Under the pieces are notes generated by a model. It was not told the origin of the DNA. It saw only the letters and a program-made list of their open reading frames with translations, and searched no databases. A stretch of DNA of 64,000 bases from Bacillota bacterium (GTDB taxonomy: Bacteria; Bacillota; Sulfobacillia; Sulfobacillales; Sulfobacillaceae): NCBI GenBank assembly GCA_021797825.1, contig JAJZZA010000007.1, positions 1 through 64,000 on the forward strand. Direction: 5' to 3'. Shown one piece after another: positions 54,023 through 62,582 of this stretch. The position numbers and the translations under genes were made by a program. How positions within the stretch are numbered: position 1 is the stretch's first letter; each line of letters opens with the position of its first letter.

Positions 54023-54871
54023 GTGTCGCACCCGTATCTCGTACCGGCATTAATCGCTGGGTTAATCCAGGGGATTGTGGAATGGCTGCCGGTAAGCAGC
54101 AAGACCATGATTACCCTCTACTTCACGGTACTCGGCATCAAGGTGCAAAACGCGTATTCCCTGGGTCTCATTGCCAACTTCGGTTCATTTTTTGCCGCTC
54201 TCTACTACTTTCGACGCGAAGCTGCGCTGACGTTTCTCGCCTTGGCGCATCCCTTCGCATCCGACCCTTACTCCAAATTACTCCGCTTTTTGGTGATTGG
54301 GACGTTGGCGACGGGAGTCATCGGAATCCCCATTTATGTCTCGGTGCGCCACACGTTTACGCTCGTGGGCGGATCCGTGGCCATGCTGGCAATTGGTGTG
54401 CTCCTGCTGTTTACCGGGGCCCTTATGCGCCGCAAGGAACACATGATGGAGACCGCGCTGGCAGCCGACTCCGGCGATAGACAGCCTACCACCGGCGCCG
54501 CGATTCTGACCGGGGCGATGCAGGGCCTGGCCGCGCTGCCGGGAATCAGCCGGAGCGGAATGACCATTACGCCGCTGTTATGGATGGGCTTCACGGGAGA
54601 AGAAGCCATCCGGCTGTCCTTTATGCTGGACGTGCTGGCGTTGGTCGGCGCGGGCGTGGTCCCGCTGGTGATTGGACAGGGCGGTCAGGCCGCGGTGTCC
54701 CAATTTGGATTGGGCACCACCATTTTAATGGTCGCGGTGGCCGCGGTGGTCTCTTTTCTGGCCATTAATGCCGTGCTAAACGTAGCCAAGCGGCTGAAAA
54801 CCTCGACCGTCACCTTTGGCATTGCCGCCATCACGCTCGTCATCGCCGGATTGGCGGTCGGCGGGCTGTAA
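54023..54871 (+). CDS. uppP: Undecaprenyl-diphosphatase (UppP/BacA family)
   Basis: A 282-residue polytopic membrane protein that recycles undecaprenyl pyrophosphate, the lipid carrier of cell-wall and polysaccharide synthesis. Motif 1 is GLIQGIVEWLPVSSKTM (Glu and Ser-Ser); motif 2 is ALPGISRSGMTI with the catalytic Ser-Arg-Ser. Note SSKTM instead of the common SSTGH, as seen in some divergent members, so the motif-1 His is absent. GTG 54023 follows AAGGAGG. The adjacent glycosyltransferase and DUF4012 genes on the other strand may use the same lipid carrier. Confidence 0.85.
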   Translation: MSHPYLVPALIAGLIQGIVEWLPVSSKTMITLYFTVLGIKVQNAYSLGLIANFGSFFAALYYFRREAALTFLALAHPFASDPYSKLLRFLVIGTLATGVIGIPIYVSVRHTFTLVGGSVAMLAIGVLLLFTGALMRRKEHMMETALAADSGDRQPTTGAAILTGAMQGLAALPGISRSGMTITPLLWMGFTGEEAIRLSFMLDVLALVGAGVVPLVIGQGGQAAVSQFGLGTTILMVAVAAVVSFLAINAVLNVAKRLKTSTVTFGIAAITLVIAGLAVGGL

Positions 54872-54982
54872 CACGGCCCGCGCAGCCCGCGAGCCGTCCT
54901 GCGCGGCGATCCCGCTGGCGGGTGCCGCGGGCACCGTCCTGGCAGCCAACCTCCCGCGGACGCTGCCGGTCCCCAAGCGCAA

Positions 54983-55011
54983 GACTCCCCACCGGCTAAA
55001 GGCGGGGAGTC
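54983..55011. terminator. Hairpin between convergent genes
   Basis: GACTCCCC (54983-54990) and GGGGAGTC (55004-55011) form a perfect 8-bp stem, with an inner CC/GG. It lies between the ends of uppP and the convergent zinc-ribbon gene and could serve both. No T tract is present on either side. Confidence 0.4.
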
Positions 55012-55056
55012 GGCGCCGCTGGCGGGCGGTGGGGCCCTCTGCCCCGCCCAACGGCC

Positions 55057-55434
55057 TTAAGCATGCCACTGATGGTTGAGCACATCGCGCAACAAACGGT
55101 AGGGCTTGGTGATCAGCCGCAAGGGCAACGTGGCCATAAACAGCGTCAAGTCCTCACGCAACTCTTCTTCCATGCGGCGCGGTTTGGTCAGCACCCGTTT
55201 TAAAAAATCGGCCCGGTAGAGGGAACTCATCTCATCATGGCGGACCGTTTGCGCGTGGGCCGCGTGATGGTCTTCGGAACAACTGGGCTCGTGGCAGACT
55301 TCCACGCGCCGATGGCATTCGGTGCATTCAATCACCGTCAGCTGGTCCGCCTTGTATTGCAGGGTGTGCACGGTGTTCGCGCCGCAAATGATGCACAACA
55401 ACTCGACTTCTTCCGGCGGGTCCATCTTCGCCAA
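55057..55434 (-). CDS. Small zinc-ribbon protein of unknown function
   Basis: A 125-residue protein with a treble-clef/zinc-ribbon pattern: LLCIICGANT and IECTECHRRVEVC give two CxxC pairs, with a further CSEDHHAAH rich in Cys and His. The C-terminal half is helical and basic, with LTLFMATLPLRLITKPYRLL possibly amphipathic. TTG 55434 is chosen because GAGGAGGTG lies six bases upstream; ATG 55425 is an alternative. It is the last gene of the PTS/dehydrogenase operon, 13 bases after the E2 gene. I do not know a function. Confidence 0.65.
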   Translation of the reverse strand: MAKMDPPEEVELLCIICGANTVHTLQYKADQLTVIECTECHRRVEVCHEPSCSEDHHAAHAQTVRHDEMSSLYRADFLKRVLTKPRRMEEELREDLTLFMATLPLRLITKPYRLLRDVLNHQWHA

Positions 55435-55447
55435 GGGGCGCACCTCC

Positions 55448-56632
55448 TCAAAGCAGCCATAGCGGCTGCTCCAATCCCAAACGGATCTCCTGCAGAATGC
55501 TCGCCGCCGGAGCTCCGTCCACGGCCCGATGATCAAAGGTCAAGCTCAGCTTGACGGTGGGACGTCCCTGCTGCTCAACGATCGCTCCTATCCCTAGTAT
55601 CCCCGCTTGGGGAGGATTCAACAAGGGGTTAAACGATTCCACGCCCATCATCCCCAGGTTGGACACGGTAAACGACGGAAACCCCAAATCGTCAGGCCGC
55701 ATCCGCTTGCTGGTGGCCGCCTCGGTCAAGGCCCGCCGCCGGCCCGCCAATTCCCGCAGTCCCAGTTCCTCGGCGGCATTGATACAGACCACATACAACC
55801 CGTCCCCGCTCACGTCCACCGCGTAGCCCAGGTCGACGTGCAACGCCGGGCGAAATCCCGCCTCCTCCACCCAGCCGTTAATGACCGGATGGCGGGCGAC
55901 GGCGCGCACCGTCGCCAGCAAAATGAAATCGGTGATGGCAACCCGCTCGTCCGGTTTGACCGTCTTAAACCACTTTTGCGCCTGCACCGCGTGCGACATG
56001 TCCACCGCGGCGGTGAGGGTGACCTGGGGAATCTGCGCCGACTGCGTCATCCGCTGGGCGGTAATCAGCCGAACGCCGCGAAACGGCTGAAAGGCCCCGG
56101 AGCCTGGCGTCTCCCGCGGGGGACTCGGCGGGCGCTGTACGGTTTGGCGGGCGGGCCCGCTGGCGGGCGGGCCCGCTGGCTTCGCCGATTCCGGCGCCCG
56201 CGATGGTTTCACCCCGGCCACGTCCCGCCCGATAATCCGTCCCCGGGGTCCGGTGCCCACCACGGTCGCCAAATCGATCCCGCGCGCACGGGCTTGGCGG
56301 CGCGCAGCGGGAGAAGCCCGCAGCGGGCCCATCCGGTGCTCGCCCGGACCTGACCGGACCGGTGGGGGAACTGCCGCCGGCCCTGCCTCAGCGGTCCCTC
56401 CGCCCTTTATCTCCAGCACCTCCTGCCCCACCCGGGCCGCCTCGCCCTCCGCCACCAAGAGGCGCACCACCTCGCACGGGAAGTCCGCCTCCACTTCCAT
56501 GTTCACCTTGTCGGTGGTCACTTCGTATAACACGTCGCCCGCCTCGACATGCGCGCCCGGACCCACTTTCCAAGCCACAATAACGCCTTCGTCCATGGTC
56601 GAGCCGAGCTTGGGCAGTCGCAAACTCGCCAT
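55448..56632 (-). CDS. Dihydrolipoamide acyltransferase, E2 component
   Basis: A 394-residue E2 of a 2-oxoacid or acetoin dehydrogenase complex. Lipoyl domain at residues 2-75 with the lipoylated Lys42 in TTDKVNMEVEA, an Ala/Pro-rich linker, a peripheral-subunit-binding domain (ASPAARRQARARGIDLATVV, GTGPRGRI) and the catalytic domain ending with FDHRAVDGAPAASIL (His and Asp). It takes acyl groups from E1 to CoA. The ATG overlaps the E1beta stop codon. No E3 gene (dihydrolipoamide dehydrogenase) is in the window. Confidence 0.9.
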   Translation of the reverse strand: MASLRLPKLGSTMDEGVIVAWKVGPGAHVEAGDVLYEVTTDKVNMEVEADFPCEVVRLLVAEGEAARVGQEVLEIKGGGTAEAGPAAVPPPVRSGPGEHRMGPLRASPAARRQARARGIDLATVVGTGPRGRIIGRDVAGVKPSRAPESAKPAGPPASGPARQTVQRPPSPPRETPGSGAFQPFRGVRLITAQRMTQSAQIPQVTLTAAVDMSHAVQAQKWFKTVKPDERVAITDFILLATVRAVARHPVINGWVEEAGFRPALHVDLGYAVDVSGDGLYVVCINAAEELGLRELAGRRRALTEAATSKRMRPDDLGFPSFTVSNLGMMGVESFNPLLNPPQAGILGIGAIVEQQGRPTVKLSLTFDHRAVDGAPAASILQEIRLGLEQPLWLL

Positions 56633-57621
56633 TAGTGGGCTCCCTCCCGCGTCAGCCAGGATTTTACGCTGTCATGGATACGCTCCACGCTGGGCATAAA
56701 CGCCTGTTCCAAGGGGGGGCTGTAGGGCACCGGGGTGTCAAGTCCGGTAATCCGCAGCAACGGCGCGTCCAAAAAGTCAAAGGCCTCGCTCTCCCAGACC
56801 CGCGCCGCAATCTCGCCGCCGATGCCGCCCCGGCCCACGGCTTCGTGGCACACCGCCAAACGACCGGTGCGGCCCACCGACGCCGTCACCGTGGCCAGGT
56901 CCATGGGCACAATCGTGCGCAAATCGATCACCTCGATGTCCCAGCCCTCCCCGGCCAAGAGGGTTGCCGCCTCCAACACGCGGTGGACCATAAAAGAATA
57001 GGTCACCAGGGTGGCATCCCGTCCGGGGCGGGCAATCCGCGCCTGACCCAACGGCAGCGCCTCGCCCGACTCCTCCACTTCACCCTTCATCTTATACAGC
57101 AGTTTGTGCTCAAACATAATCACCGGGTTGGGATCGCGGATGGCCGCCAGCAGCAGCCCGCGCGCGTCGTCGGGGGTGGCGGGCATCACCACCTTAAGCC
57201 CGGGAACATGGTGAAACCACGCCTCCAGACTTTGCGAATGCTGAGCCGCCGCCCCGGTGCCCGCACCGGCGGGACCGCGGATGACCAACGGCACGTGCAT
57301 GCGGCCTCCGAACATAAAATGGATTTTGGCGGCTTGGTTGACCACCTGGTCCATGGCATTCATGATGAAATCGGAGAACTGGATTTCCACAATGGGCCGC
57401 ATGCCGACCAGCGACGCTCCGATTCCGGCGCCGACGATGCCCTCTTCCGCAATCGGCGTGTCGCGCACCCGTTCCTTGCCAAACCGCTCGACCAAACCCA
57501 TCGTCACGCCAAACGCGCCGCCATAGACGCCAATGTCTTCGCCCATGATGAAGACGCGCGGATCGCGCTCCATTTCCTGTTCCAGCGCATACCGCACCGC
57601 CGCTGCGTACGTCATTTCCAT
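56632..57621 (-). CDS. Thiamine-diphosphate dehydrogenase E1 beta subunit
   Basis: A 329-residue E1beta (transketolase pyrimidine-domain) subunit. [59 protein letters not shown] and [20 protein letters not shown] are the conserved blocks, with the C-terminal [20 protein letters not shown]. With E1alpha it decarboxylates a 2-oxoacid or cleaves acetoin. ATG 57621 follows GAGGAGGG and shares one base with the E1alpha stop. Confidence 0.92.
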   Translation of the reverse strand: MEMTYAAAVRYALEQEMERDPRVFIMGEDIGVYGGAFGVTMGLVERFGKERVRDTPIAEEGIVGAGIGASLVGMRPIVEIQFSDFIMNAMDQVVNQAAKIHFMFGGRMHVPLVIRGPAGAGTGAAAQHSQSLEAWFHHVPGLKVVMPATPDDARGLLLAAIRDPNPVIMFEHKLLYKMKGEVEESGEALPLGQARIARPGRDATLVTYSFMVHRVLEAATLLAGEGWDIEVIDLRTIVPMDLATVTASVGRTGRLAVCHEAVGRGGIGGEIAARVWESEAFDFLDAPLLRITGLDTPVPYSPPLEQAFMPSVERIHDSVKSWLTREGAH

Positions 57622-58631
57622 CAGTCGGCACCCTCCTCGGCCGGTGCCCACACCGCGTCCAACAACGTGTCCGGCGTGGGCCAGGGAGACTCTTCGGCAA
57701 ACCGCAGGGCGGCCGCCACCTCGGCCCGCACCTCGGCCACCATCGCATCCAAGGCGGCGGCTTCCACACCCTCACCTTCCAAATGCGCCCGCACCCGCTC
57801 AATCGGGTCGCGCTTGCGCCAATTTTGGATCTCCTCGCGCGTGCGGTAGCGGTTGGCGTCGCTCTTGGAATGCCCCTTGTACCGGTAAGTCACCGCCTCA
57901 ATCAAGCTTGGTCCGCCGCCCTGACGCGCCTTGAGGATGGCATAACGGGCGGTTTCGGCAACAGCAAAAACATCCTGGCCGTCGACCATAAGTCCCGGTA
58001 TGCCATAGGCGGCCGCCCGGTCGGCCAAGTGCGACAAGGCAAACATCTCGTGGACCGAGCCGCTCATGCCGTATTGATTGTTCTCCACCACAAACACCAC
58101 CGGCAGCTTCCAAATGGCGGCGAGATTGGCCGCCTCGTGAAATCCGCCTTCGTTCAGCGCGCCATCGCCGGCAAACGCCACCACCACCTGCGCGCGTCCC
58201 TGCAGATGAAAGCCTAACCCTGCGCCCACCGCAATCGGCACCCCGCCGGCGACGATGCCGTTTGCGCCTAAATTGCCCAGGTTTTGGTCGGCGATATGCA
58301 TCGACCCGCCCCGACCGGCGCAGTACCCGGTCGTCCGTCCCAAGAGTTCCGCCATCATCGCCCGGATATCGCCGCCGAGGGCGATATTGTGGCCGTGTCC
58401 GCGGTGGGTGGAGGTAATCACGTCCCCCGCCTGCAGTTCCCCGATCACCCCGGCCGCCACCGCCTCTTCGCCGATATAGAGATGGGTGGTGCCATGCACC
58501 TGGCCGGAGGCGAACAACTCGTCGATGGTCTCGTCGAACCGGCGAATGCGCCACATCGTCCGGAAATAGTCCAGGGCCCGCGGCAGGCTGGCGGCCTCTT
58601 CGGTAAAATTGGCGGGATCAGGCTTCGCCAC
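57621..58631 (-). CDS. Thiamine-diphosphate dehydrogenase E1 alpha subunit (AcoA-like)
   Basis: A 336-residue E1alpha. [18 protein letters not shown] and [16 protein letters not shown] are followed by [12 protein letters not shown] and the TPP motif [19 protein letters not shown] plus [23 protein letters not shown] is the usual later motif. The RGHGH and GGSMHIAD patterns are closest to acetoin dehydrogenase E1alpha (AcoA), although pyruvate or branched-chain activity is possible. GTG 58631 is preferred (GGGAGGGGGG upstream), two bases after the stop of the preceding gene. Confidence 0.88.
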   Translation of the reverse strand: MAKPDPANFTEEAASLPRALDYFRTMWRIRRFDETIDELFASGQVHGTTHLYIGEEAVAAGVIGELQAGDVITSTHRGHGHNIALGGDIRAMMAELLGRTTGYCAGRGGSMHIADQNLGNLGANGIVAGGVPIAVGAGLGFHLQGRAQVVVAFAGDGALNEGGFHEAANLAAIWKLPVVFVVENNQYGMSGSVHEMFALSHLADRAAAYGIPGLMVDGQDVFAVAETARYAILKARQGGGPSLIEAVTYRYKGHSKSDANRYRTREEIQNWRKRDPIERVRAHLEGEGVEAAALDAMVAEVRAEVAAALRFAEESPWPTPDTLLDAVWAPAEEGAD

Positions 58632-58633
58632 GG

Positions 58634-59929
58634 CTATTTCCCCCCTCCCAGCCAACTGTCCTGCAATCGGCGCAACACCGCGACCAGCGAGCCCTGGTGA
58701 ATCTCCACGTCGGCATAGCGAATAACCTCACCTTTGGCGACCGGCCGCACCACCTGCGCGTTTTGCGCCAATCCCAGCGGCAGCGCGCCGGAACTCGCCG
58801 CCTCGTCGTAGGCCATGATGAGCCCGCGCACCGAATAGCCGCCCAACCCGTCAATGGTTGCACCCGGTTGGAGATCCCGTTTGGCCACCGCCACCGTTTC
58901 CGCCACCGGGCGCTCGCCCGGCGCCAAACAGACGTCGTGGTAGAGGACAGCCTTGGCGATGGTGTGCGGCGTCTCCAGATTGGCTAAATGATAGGGCCGG
59001 TAGAGGGTCCAGTTCGGGCCCGGTCCCACTTTGAGATAGTCCATATCTTCGCGAATCTCTTCGTTGCCGCTGGTAATCACGGCAAAGACGCCGGGCGCGA
59101 TGCCGTGCACAAAATCCACCACGCCCGTCCGGGTCAAGACCCCGCCTTGCGCGACCGTGCTAAAGGTTGCGGCCAGATCGTCCACCGACAGATGCATTCC
59201 CCGCATCCCGGCCATTTCCGGCACCAAGCCGGTGGCATTGCTGACCGCGGTCATTTCCACCATCGTCTTGGTGCCGTCGACGAACGAACAAAACATGTGC
59301 GGACTGGCGTGCTTGCGCAAGGCCTCCTCCTGCACGGTGTCAGGCGTGGCATCCGGGTCGAGGACATTATTCTTGCCTTTCCCCGCCGCCACCACCGTAA
59401 AGCCCAGGGTGCGGGCAAACTCGACCAATTCCACCGTGGCGCCCGGTTCGTCGCCCGCCGACACCGAGTAGACGACGCCGGCCATATCAGCCAACTTCTT
59501 GAGAATCCGCCCGACCGTCACATCCGTCTCCACGTTGAGCAGAATGATGTGCTGACCCCGCCCGATGGTATCCAAGGCAACCCGGGCGCCCACTTCGGGC
59601 ACCCCGGTTGCTTCCACCACGGCCTCAATGCCTTGCGCCGGAATATGGTCGGCATCGGTCGCCACCACCCGCAATCCTTCCGCTAGCCATCGAGCCGCTT
59701 GCTCCGCGCCGTCACTGACTTTGATTTGCTCGCGCGGCACCCCCGCCCGGGTGAGCGCGTTAATGGCGCGCTCCGCCTCGACATCGATGACCATGGCTGC
59801 CTGCATGCCGCGAATGGTTTCCAGAGATGACACCAACCCCCTGCCCATCTGGCCAGCGCCCACCACCGCGACGGTTATCGGATGACCCGCCGCCGCGCGC
59901 GCCGCTAAATCCTGGGTAATATGGGACAT
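58634..59929 (-). CDS. NAD(P)-dependent oxidoreductase with SAF domain (COG4091-like)
   Basis: A 431-residue protein resembling the COG4091 group, once called predicted homoserine dehydrogenases. Rossmann start VAVVGAGQMGRGLVSSL, EATGVPEVGARVALD, a dehydrogenase catalytic domain (AAGKGKNNVLDPDATPDTVQ) and a C-terminal SAF-type region (ETVAVAKRDLQPGATIDGLG; VAKGEVIRYADV). Such proteins occur in sugar-acid and polyol gene clusters and likely act on a four- or five-carbon phosphorylated substrate. TGGAGG precedes the ATG. It stands where sorbitol-6-phosphate dehydrogenase would be expected behind the glucitol-type PTS. Confidence 0.78.
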   Translation of the reverse strand: MSHITQDLAARAAAGHPITVAVVGAGQMGRGLVSSLETIRGMQAAMVIDVEAERAINALTRAGVPREQIKVSDGAEQAARWLAEGLRVVATDADHIPAQGIEAVVEATGVPEVGARVALDTIGRGQHIILLNVETDVTVGRILKKLADMAGVVYSVSAGDEPGATVELVEFARTLGFTVVAAGKGKNNVLDPDATPDTVQEEALRKHASPHMFCSFVDGTKTMVEMTAVSNATGLVPEMAGMRGMHLSVDDLAATFSTVAQGGVLTRTGVVDFVHGIAPGVFAVITSGNEEIREDMDYLKVGPGPNWTLYRPYHLANLETPHTIAKAVLYHDVCLAPGERPVAETVAVAKRDLQPGATIDGLGGYSVRGLIMAYDEAASSGALPLGLAQNAQVVRPVAKGEVIRYADVEIHQGSLVAVLRRLQDSWLGGGK

Positions 59930-59974
59930 GAGTAAAGACCTCCATTTCGGTATCGTTGTGGTTTTTCCGCCGCG

Positions 59975-60361
59975 TTAGGAACCCTTGCTGGTCCAGTCCC
60001 TGACCACAACGGTCCGGCCAATTTGAACCTCACCAGGTGACGGCCATGACCCTTCGACGCGAATTTGGCCGGGTAATATCGGGTCCTCGCCACCCTTGAC
60101 AATGACCAAATGGCCAATGCTGCGCAGGTTGTCTTCGGCCACCGTACCGACCGCCACAATTCGTAAGGCATGATGTCCAATCTCCAACACCCGGCCAGTT
60201 TCCAAAATCGGCTCCGCTGCCATCACCCTTACCGTATGGATGGCGCTGATGTCACGCAGTTCCGCCGGAGCGCCTTCCCCGAACAACACCAACATGTTGG
60301 CGGCAACAAACTCGGCGCATTCTCCCCCCAGGGCGGTAATCTCCGTTTCGTAGAAAACCAT
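59975..60361 (-). CDS. srlB: Glucitol/sorbitol-type PTS enzyme IIA
   Basis: A 128-residue EIIA-Gut. MVFYETEITALGGECAEFVA is a typical start and EILETGRVLEIG-type text (ETGRVLEIGHHALRIVAVG) holds the candidate phospho-His region; VAEDNLRSIGHLVIVKGG matches the family. It receives phosphate from HPr and passes it to IIB in the SrlE protein. AGGAGG precedes the ATG. Third PTS gene after srlA and srlE. Confidence 0.9.
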   Translation of the reverse strand: MVFYETEITALGGECAEFVAANMLVLFGEGAPAELRDISAIHTVRVMAAEPILETGRVLEIGHHALRIVAVGTVAEDNLRSIGHLVIVKGGEDPILPGQIRVEGSWPSPGEVQIGRTVVVRDWTSKGS

Positions 60362-60376
60362 TACACTGCCTCCTAA

Positions 60377-61378
60377 TTAGCGGGCGCCGGCGTACAGTCC
60401 AAAACTGGCCAGCCAGGCCAGCACCACGGCCACCGCCCCGGTGACCTGCCGGCTGAACAACACCGCCGGCACGCCCACCTCGGTGGTCTCCACGGTGGCT
60501 TCCCCCAATGCCATCGCCACCGGGATGAAGTCGCAGCCCACCTGCCCGTCGATCGCAAACAGGGCGGGCAGCGCGTACTGCGGGGGGATGACCCCGGCCG
60601 CGATTTCGGTGCCGACAAAGACGCCCACGATTTGAGCCACCACCGCGCCCGGGCCCAGCATCGGCGAGAAAAGCGGAAAGGTTCCAATCACCACCACGAT
60701 CACCAATCCCCACACGGTGCCGCCCAAGGGCGCCACCACGGTCGCCAAATCGTGGCCCAAGCCGGTATAGAGCACAATCCCAATCAACAAGCTGACAAAC
60801 GCCATGAACGGCAGAATGTTGCGGATAATCATGTCAACCGCTTCCCGCCCGGATTGGTACAGAGTTCCCACGATATAGCCCATCAACCCGGACAGCTTCA
60901 GGAAGAAGCCCTTTTGTCCGCCGGCTTGGGCGGCAAACGGGTTGGCGGGCACGGCCGACGAGGCGGGCCCCGCCGTAGCGGCCGCCGGCGCGCTGTCTTC
61001 GGCGCTGCCGTCTACGGCCACCACGTTGTCGGGCCGCACCCCGGACACGAAATTGGTCTCTTTGATGTATTCCATCAGAGGACCGGACGGACCGGAGGGA
61101 ATCACGTCAATGGTCAACACGCCCATGCGGGGATAGACCCCAATGCGCGCGGTACCGCCGCAGTTGACCACCACGCAGCACATTTCCTCTTTGGGAACTT
61201 GCGTCCGAAACCCGTCGACCGCCTCGGCGCCGGTCATCTCCGCAATCCGCGCCGCCACCGGATGAATCCCCCCGCCCGTCACCGAAACCACTTTGGCTCG
61301 GCGCTGGGTAGGGGCAATGACCAGGCCCTTGCCCCATCCGCCTTCTCCGGGGTTGACCTTTACTTTTCGATAGTCCAT
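60377..61378 (-). CDS. srlE: Glucitol/sorbitol-type PTS enzyme IIBC (SrlE)
   Basis: A 333-residue EIIBC-Gut. The N-terminal IIB part has the phosphorylated Cys in EEMCCVVVNCGGTARIGVYP, then an Ala/Pro-rich linker near residue 135, then membrane segments such as ILPFMAFVSLLIGIVLYTGL, GTVWGLVIVVVIGTFPLFSP and the VGCDFIPVAMALGEATVETT loop. With SrlA it forms the membrane channel. ATG 61378 follows GGGAGGTG; the frame opens at 61387. Confidence 0.92.
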   Translation of the reverse strand: MDYRKVKVNPGEGGWGKGLVIAPTQRRAKVVSVTGGGIHPVAARIAEMTGAEAVDGFRTQVPKEEMCCVVVNCGGTARIGVYPRMGVLTIDVIPSGPSGPLMEYIKETNFVSGVRPDNVVAVDGSAEDSAPAAATAGPASSAVPANPFAAQAGGQKGFFLKLSGLMGYIVGTLYQSGREAVDMIIRNILPFMAFVSLLIGIVLYTGLGHDLATVVAPLGGTVWGLVIVVVIGTFPLFSPMLGPGAVVAQIVGVFVGTEIAAGVIPPQYALPALFAIDGQVGCDFIPVAMALGEATVETTEVGVPAVLFSRQVTGAVAVVLAWLASFGLYAGAR

Positions 61379-61400
61379 CAGGCACACCTCCCTCGAATTC

Positions 61401-61964
61401 TTAGGATGCGGAGACCGATTGCACGGCCTGCTCGTCCGCCTTGGCCGATTTGCGGCCCATGAGGTAAAGCGTAATCCGTTCGGTCAGGAGACCCCGGATC
61501 AGAATAATGACGATACCCAACAGAAAATAACGGACGGCCAAGGGCGCAATCGAGAGGTGCAACTTGGTAATGCCATCGGCGATTCCCAGCCACACAAAGA
61601 TTTCACCGGCATTGGCGTACGGAAAAAACGAGGTCACCGGATGGCAAAAGGAGACGGCCGAGTCGTAAAAGGCCGGCTTTTGATATTCCGGCAGGAACCG
61701 CCCGAAGGTGTAGGCCATGGGATTGGCCAAGAGCAGCAAGGACAGTATCGGCATCGCCGTATAACGCAGGACGGAATATTTGGAACTAAATAAAATAGCG
61801 CGGTTGACCCGCTCCTGCCCGACAAACTTGACCATCGCGTACATAAAGGTCAGCAGCACCACCAAAATGGGAACGATGCCGGTAACCAAACCCGCAAACT
61901 GTTGGCCGCCGGCCTGAAACAACCCGTAGAAATGCGACCCCAACCAATCGATCACTTTAAGCAA
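61401..61964 (-). CDS. srlA: Glucitol/sorbitol-type PTS enzyme IIC (SrlA)
   Basis: A 187-residue EIIC-Gut membrane protein with about four to five helices: GLVTGIVPILVVLLTFMYAM, AMPILSLLLLANPMAYTFGR, then FLPEYQKPAFYDSAVSFCHP and the conserved FFPYANAGEIFVWLGIADGI. It carries the alditol across the membrane. The start is TTG 61964, preceded by AAGGGAGG at eight bases. Confidence 0.92.
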   Translation of the reverse strand: MLKVIDWLGSHFYGLFQAGGQQFAGLVTGIVPILVVLLTFMYAMVKFVGQERVNRAILFSSKYSVLRYTAMPILSLLLLANPMAYTFGRFLPEYQKPAFYDSAVSFCHPVTSFFPYANAGEIFVWLGIADGITKLHLSIAPLAVRYFLLGIVIILIRGLLTERITLYLMGRKSAKADEQAVQSVSAS

Positions 61965-61978
61965 AATCTTCGCCTCCC

Positions 61979-62401
61979 TTACATTTTCGGCTGAACCGAA
62001 AGTCCTTTGAGCGAGATCTGGGATTCATAGCCGGGCAATTGGCGCGCAATCAGTTCACCGGCGTCCTTTAACGCTTTTTGGCGGCTGGTTCGCGGGTGCT
62101 CGACCAGCAGTTCGGAAATTAAAAGTCCGGACAATTCCGGACGTTCCCGAAACCGCGCCCAGATGGTGCGTCCTTCCATGGTGTATCCCTTGATGACAAC
62201 CCCGTGGGCGTTGCTTAGCAAGGCGGCCACACACCCGCGGCCGACCCACCGGCGCGCCACGCCGGTGGCAAAATAGGTGCCGGGTCCGCCCTCCCGCTGC
62301 CGCATGGTACTGATAAATCGCCGGTAGTGCCGAATTTGCACGCTGGTCAGCGCCCAGCTCAAACCCCACACCAGCAAAAGCACCCACCAAACGTTTTGCA
62401 C
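61979..62401 (-). CDS. gutM: GutM-type glucitol operon activator
   Basis: A 140-residue GutM family protein. An N-terminal hydrophobic helix (NVWWVLLLVWGLSWALTSVQ) leads to the conserved RHYRRFISTMRQREGG-like stretch and GYTMEGRTIWARFRERPELS. In enteric bacteria GutM (SrlM) modulates transcription of the glucitol operon. GTG 62401 is chosen (GGGGGTGG just upstream); ATG 62434 is the longer alternative. First gene of the PTS/dehydrogenase operon. Confidence 0.82.
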   Translation of the reverse strand: MQNVWWVLLLVWGLSWALTSVQIRHYRRFISTMRQREGGPGTYFATGVARRWVGRGCVAALLSNAHGVVIKGYTMEGRTIWARFRERPELSGLLISELLVEHPRTSRQKALKDAGELIARQLPGYESQISLKGLSVQPKM

Positions 62402-62419
62402 GAAGCCACCCCCCGTCTT

Positions 62420-62453
62420 TGCACGTTTGTGCACTCATGACACAGTGTGTGTC
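62420..62453. promoter_or_regulatory. Two inverted repeats in the gutM-sorC divergent promoter
   Basis: TGCAC-GTTT-GTGCA (62420-62433) and GACACA-GTG-TGTGTC (62439-62453) are two adjacent inverted repeats between gutM and the sorC gene. They are candidate operators for the SorC regulator. Further right, AAAGAG...CTCTTTTTTT (about 62477-62500) is a weak terminator-like repeat in the sorC leader, followed by TATTAT, a possible -10. Confidence 0.5.
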
Positions 62454-62582
62454 TTCCAGAATTATATGACAAGAGATTCAAAGAGAAAAGCTCTTTTTTT
62501 CGAAATTTTATTATTGTAAGATGGGTGTGGCGGGCGTGCGAATCTGTCCGCCGCTGAACGGTCGTGCGAGGAGGAGAACGCT

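Noticed and set aside
56635-57849. 404-codon plus frame opposite E1beta/E1alpha
   Set aside because: Antisense shadow of strongly conserved dehydrogenase subunits.
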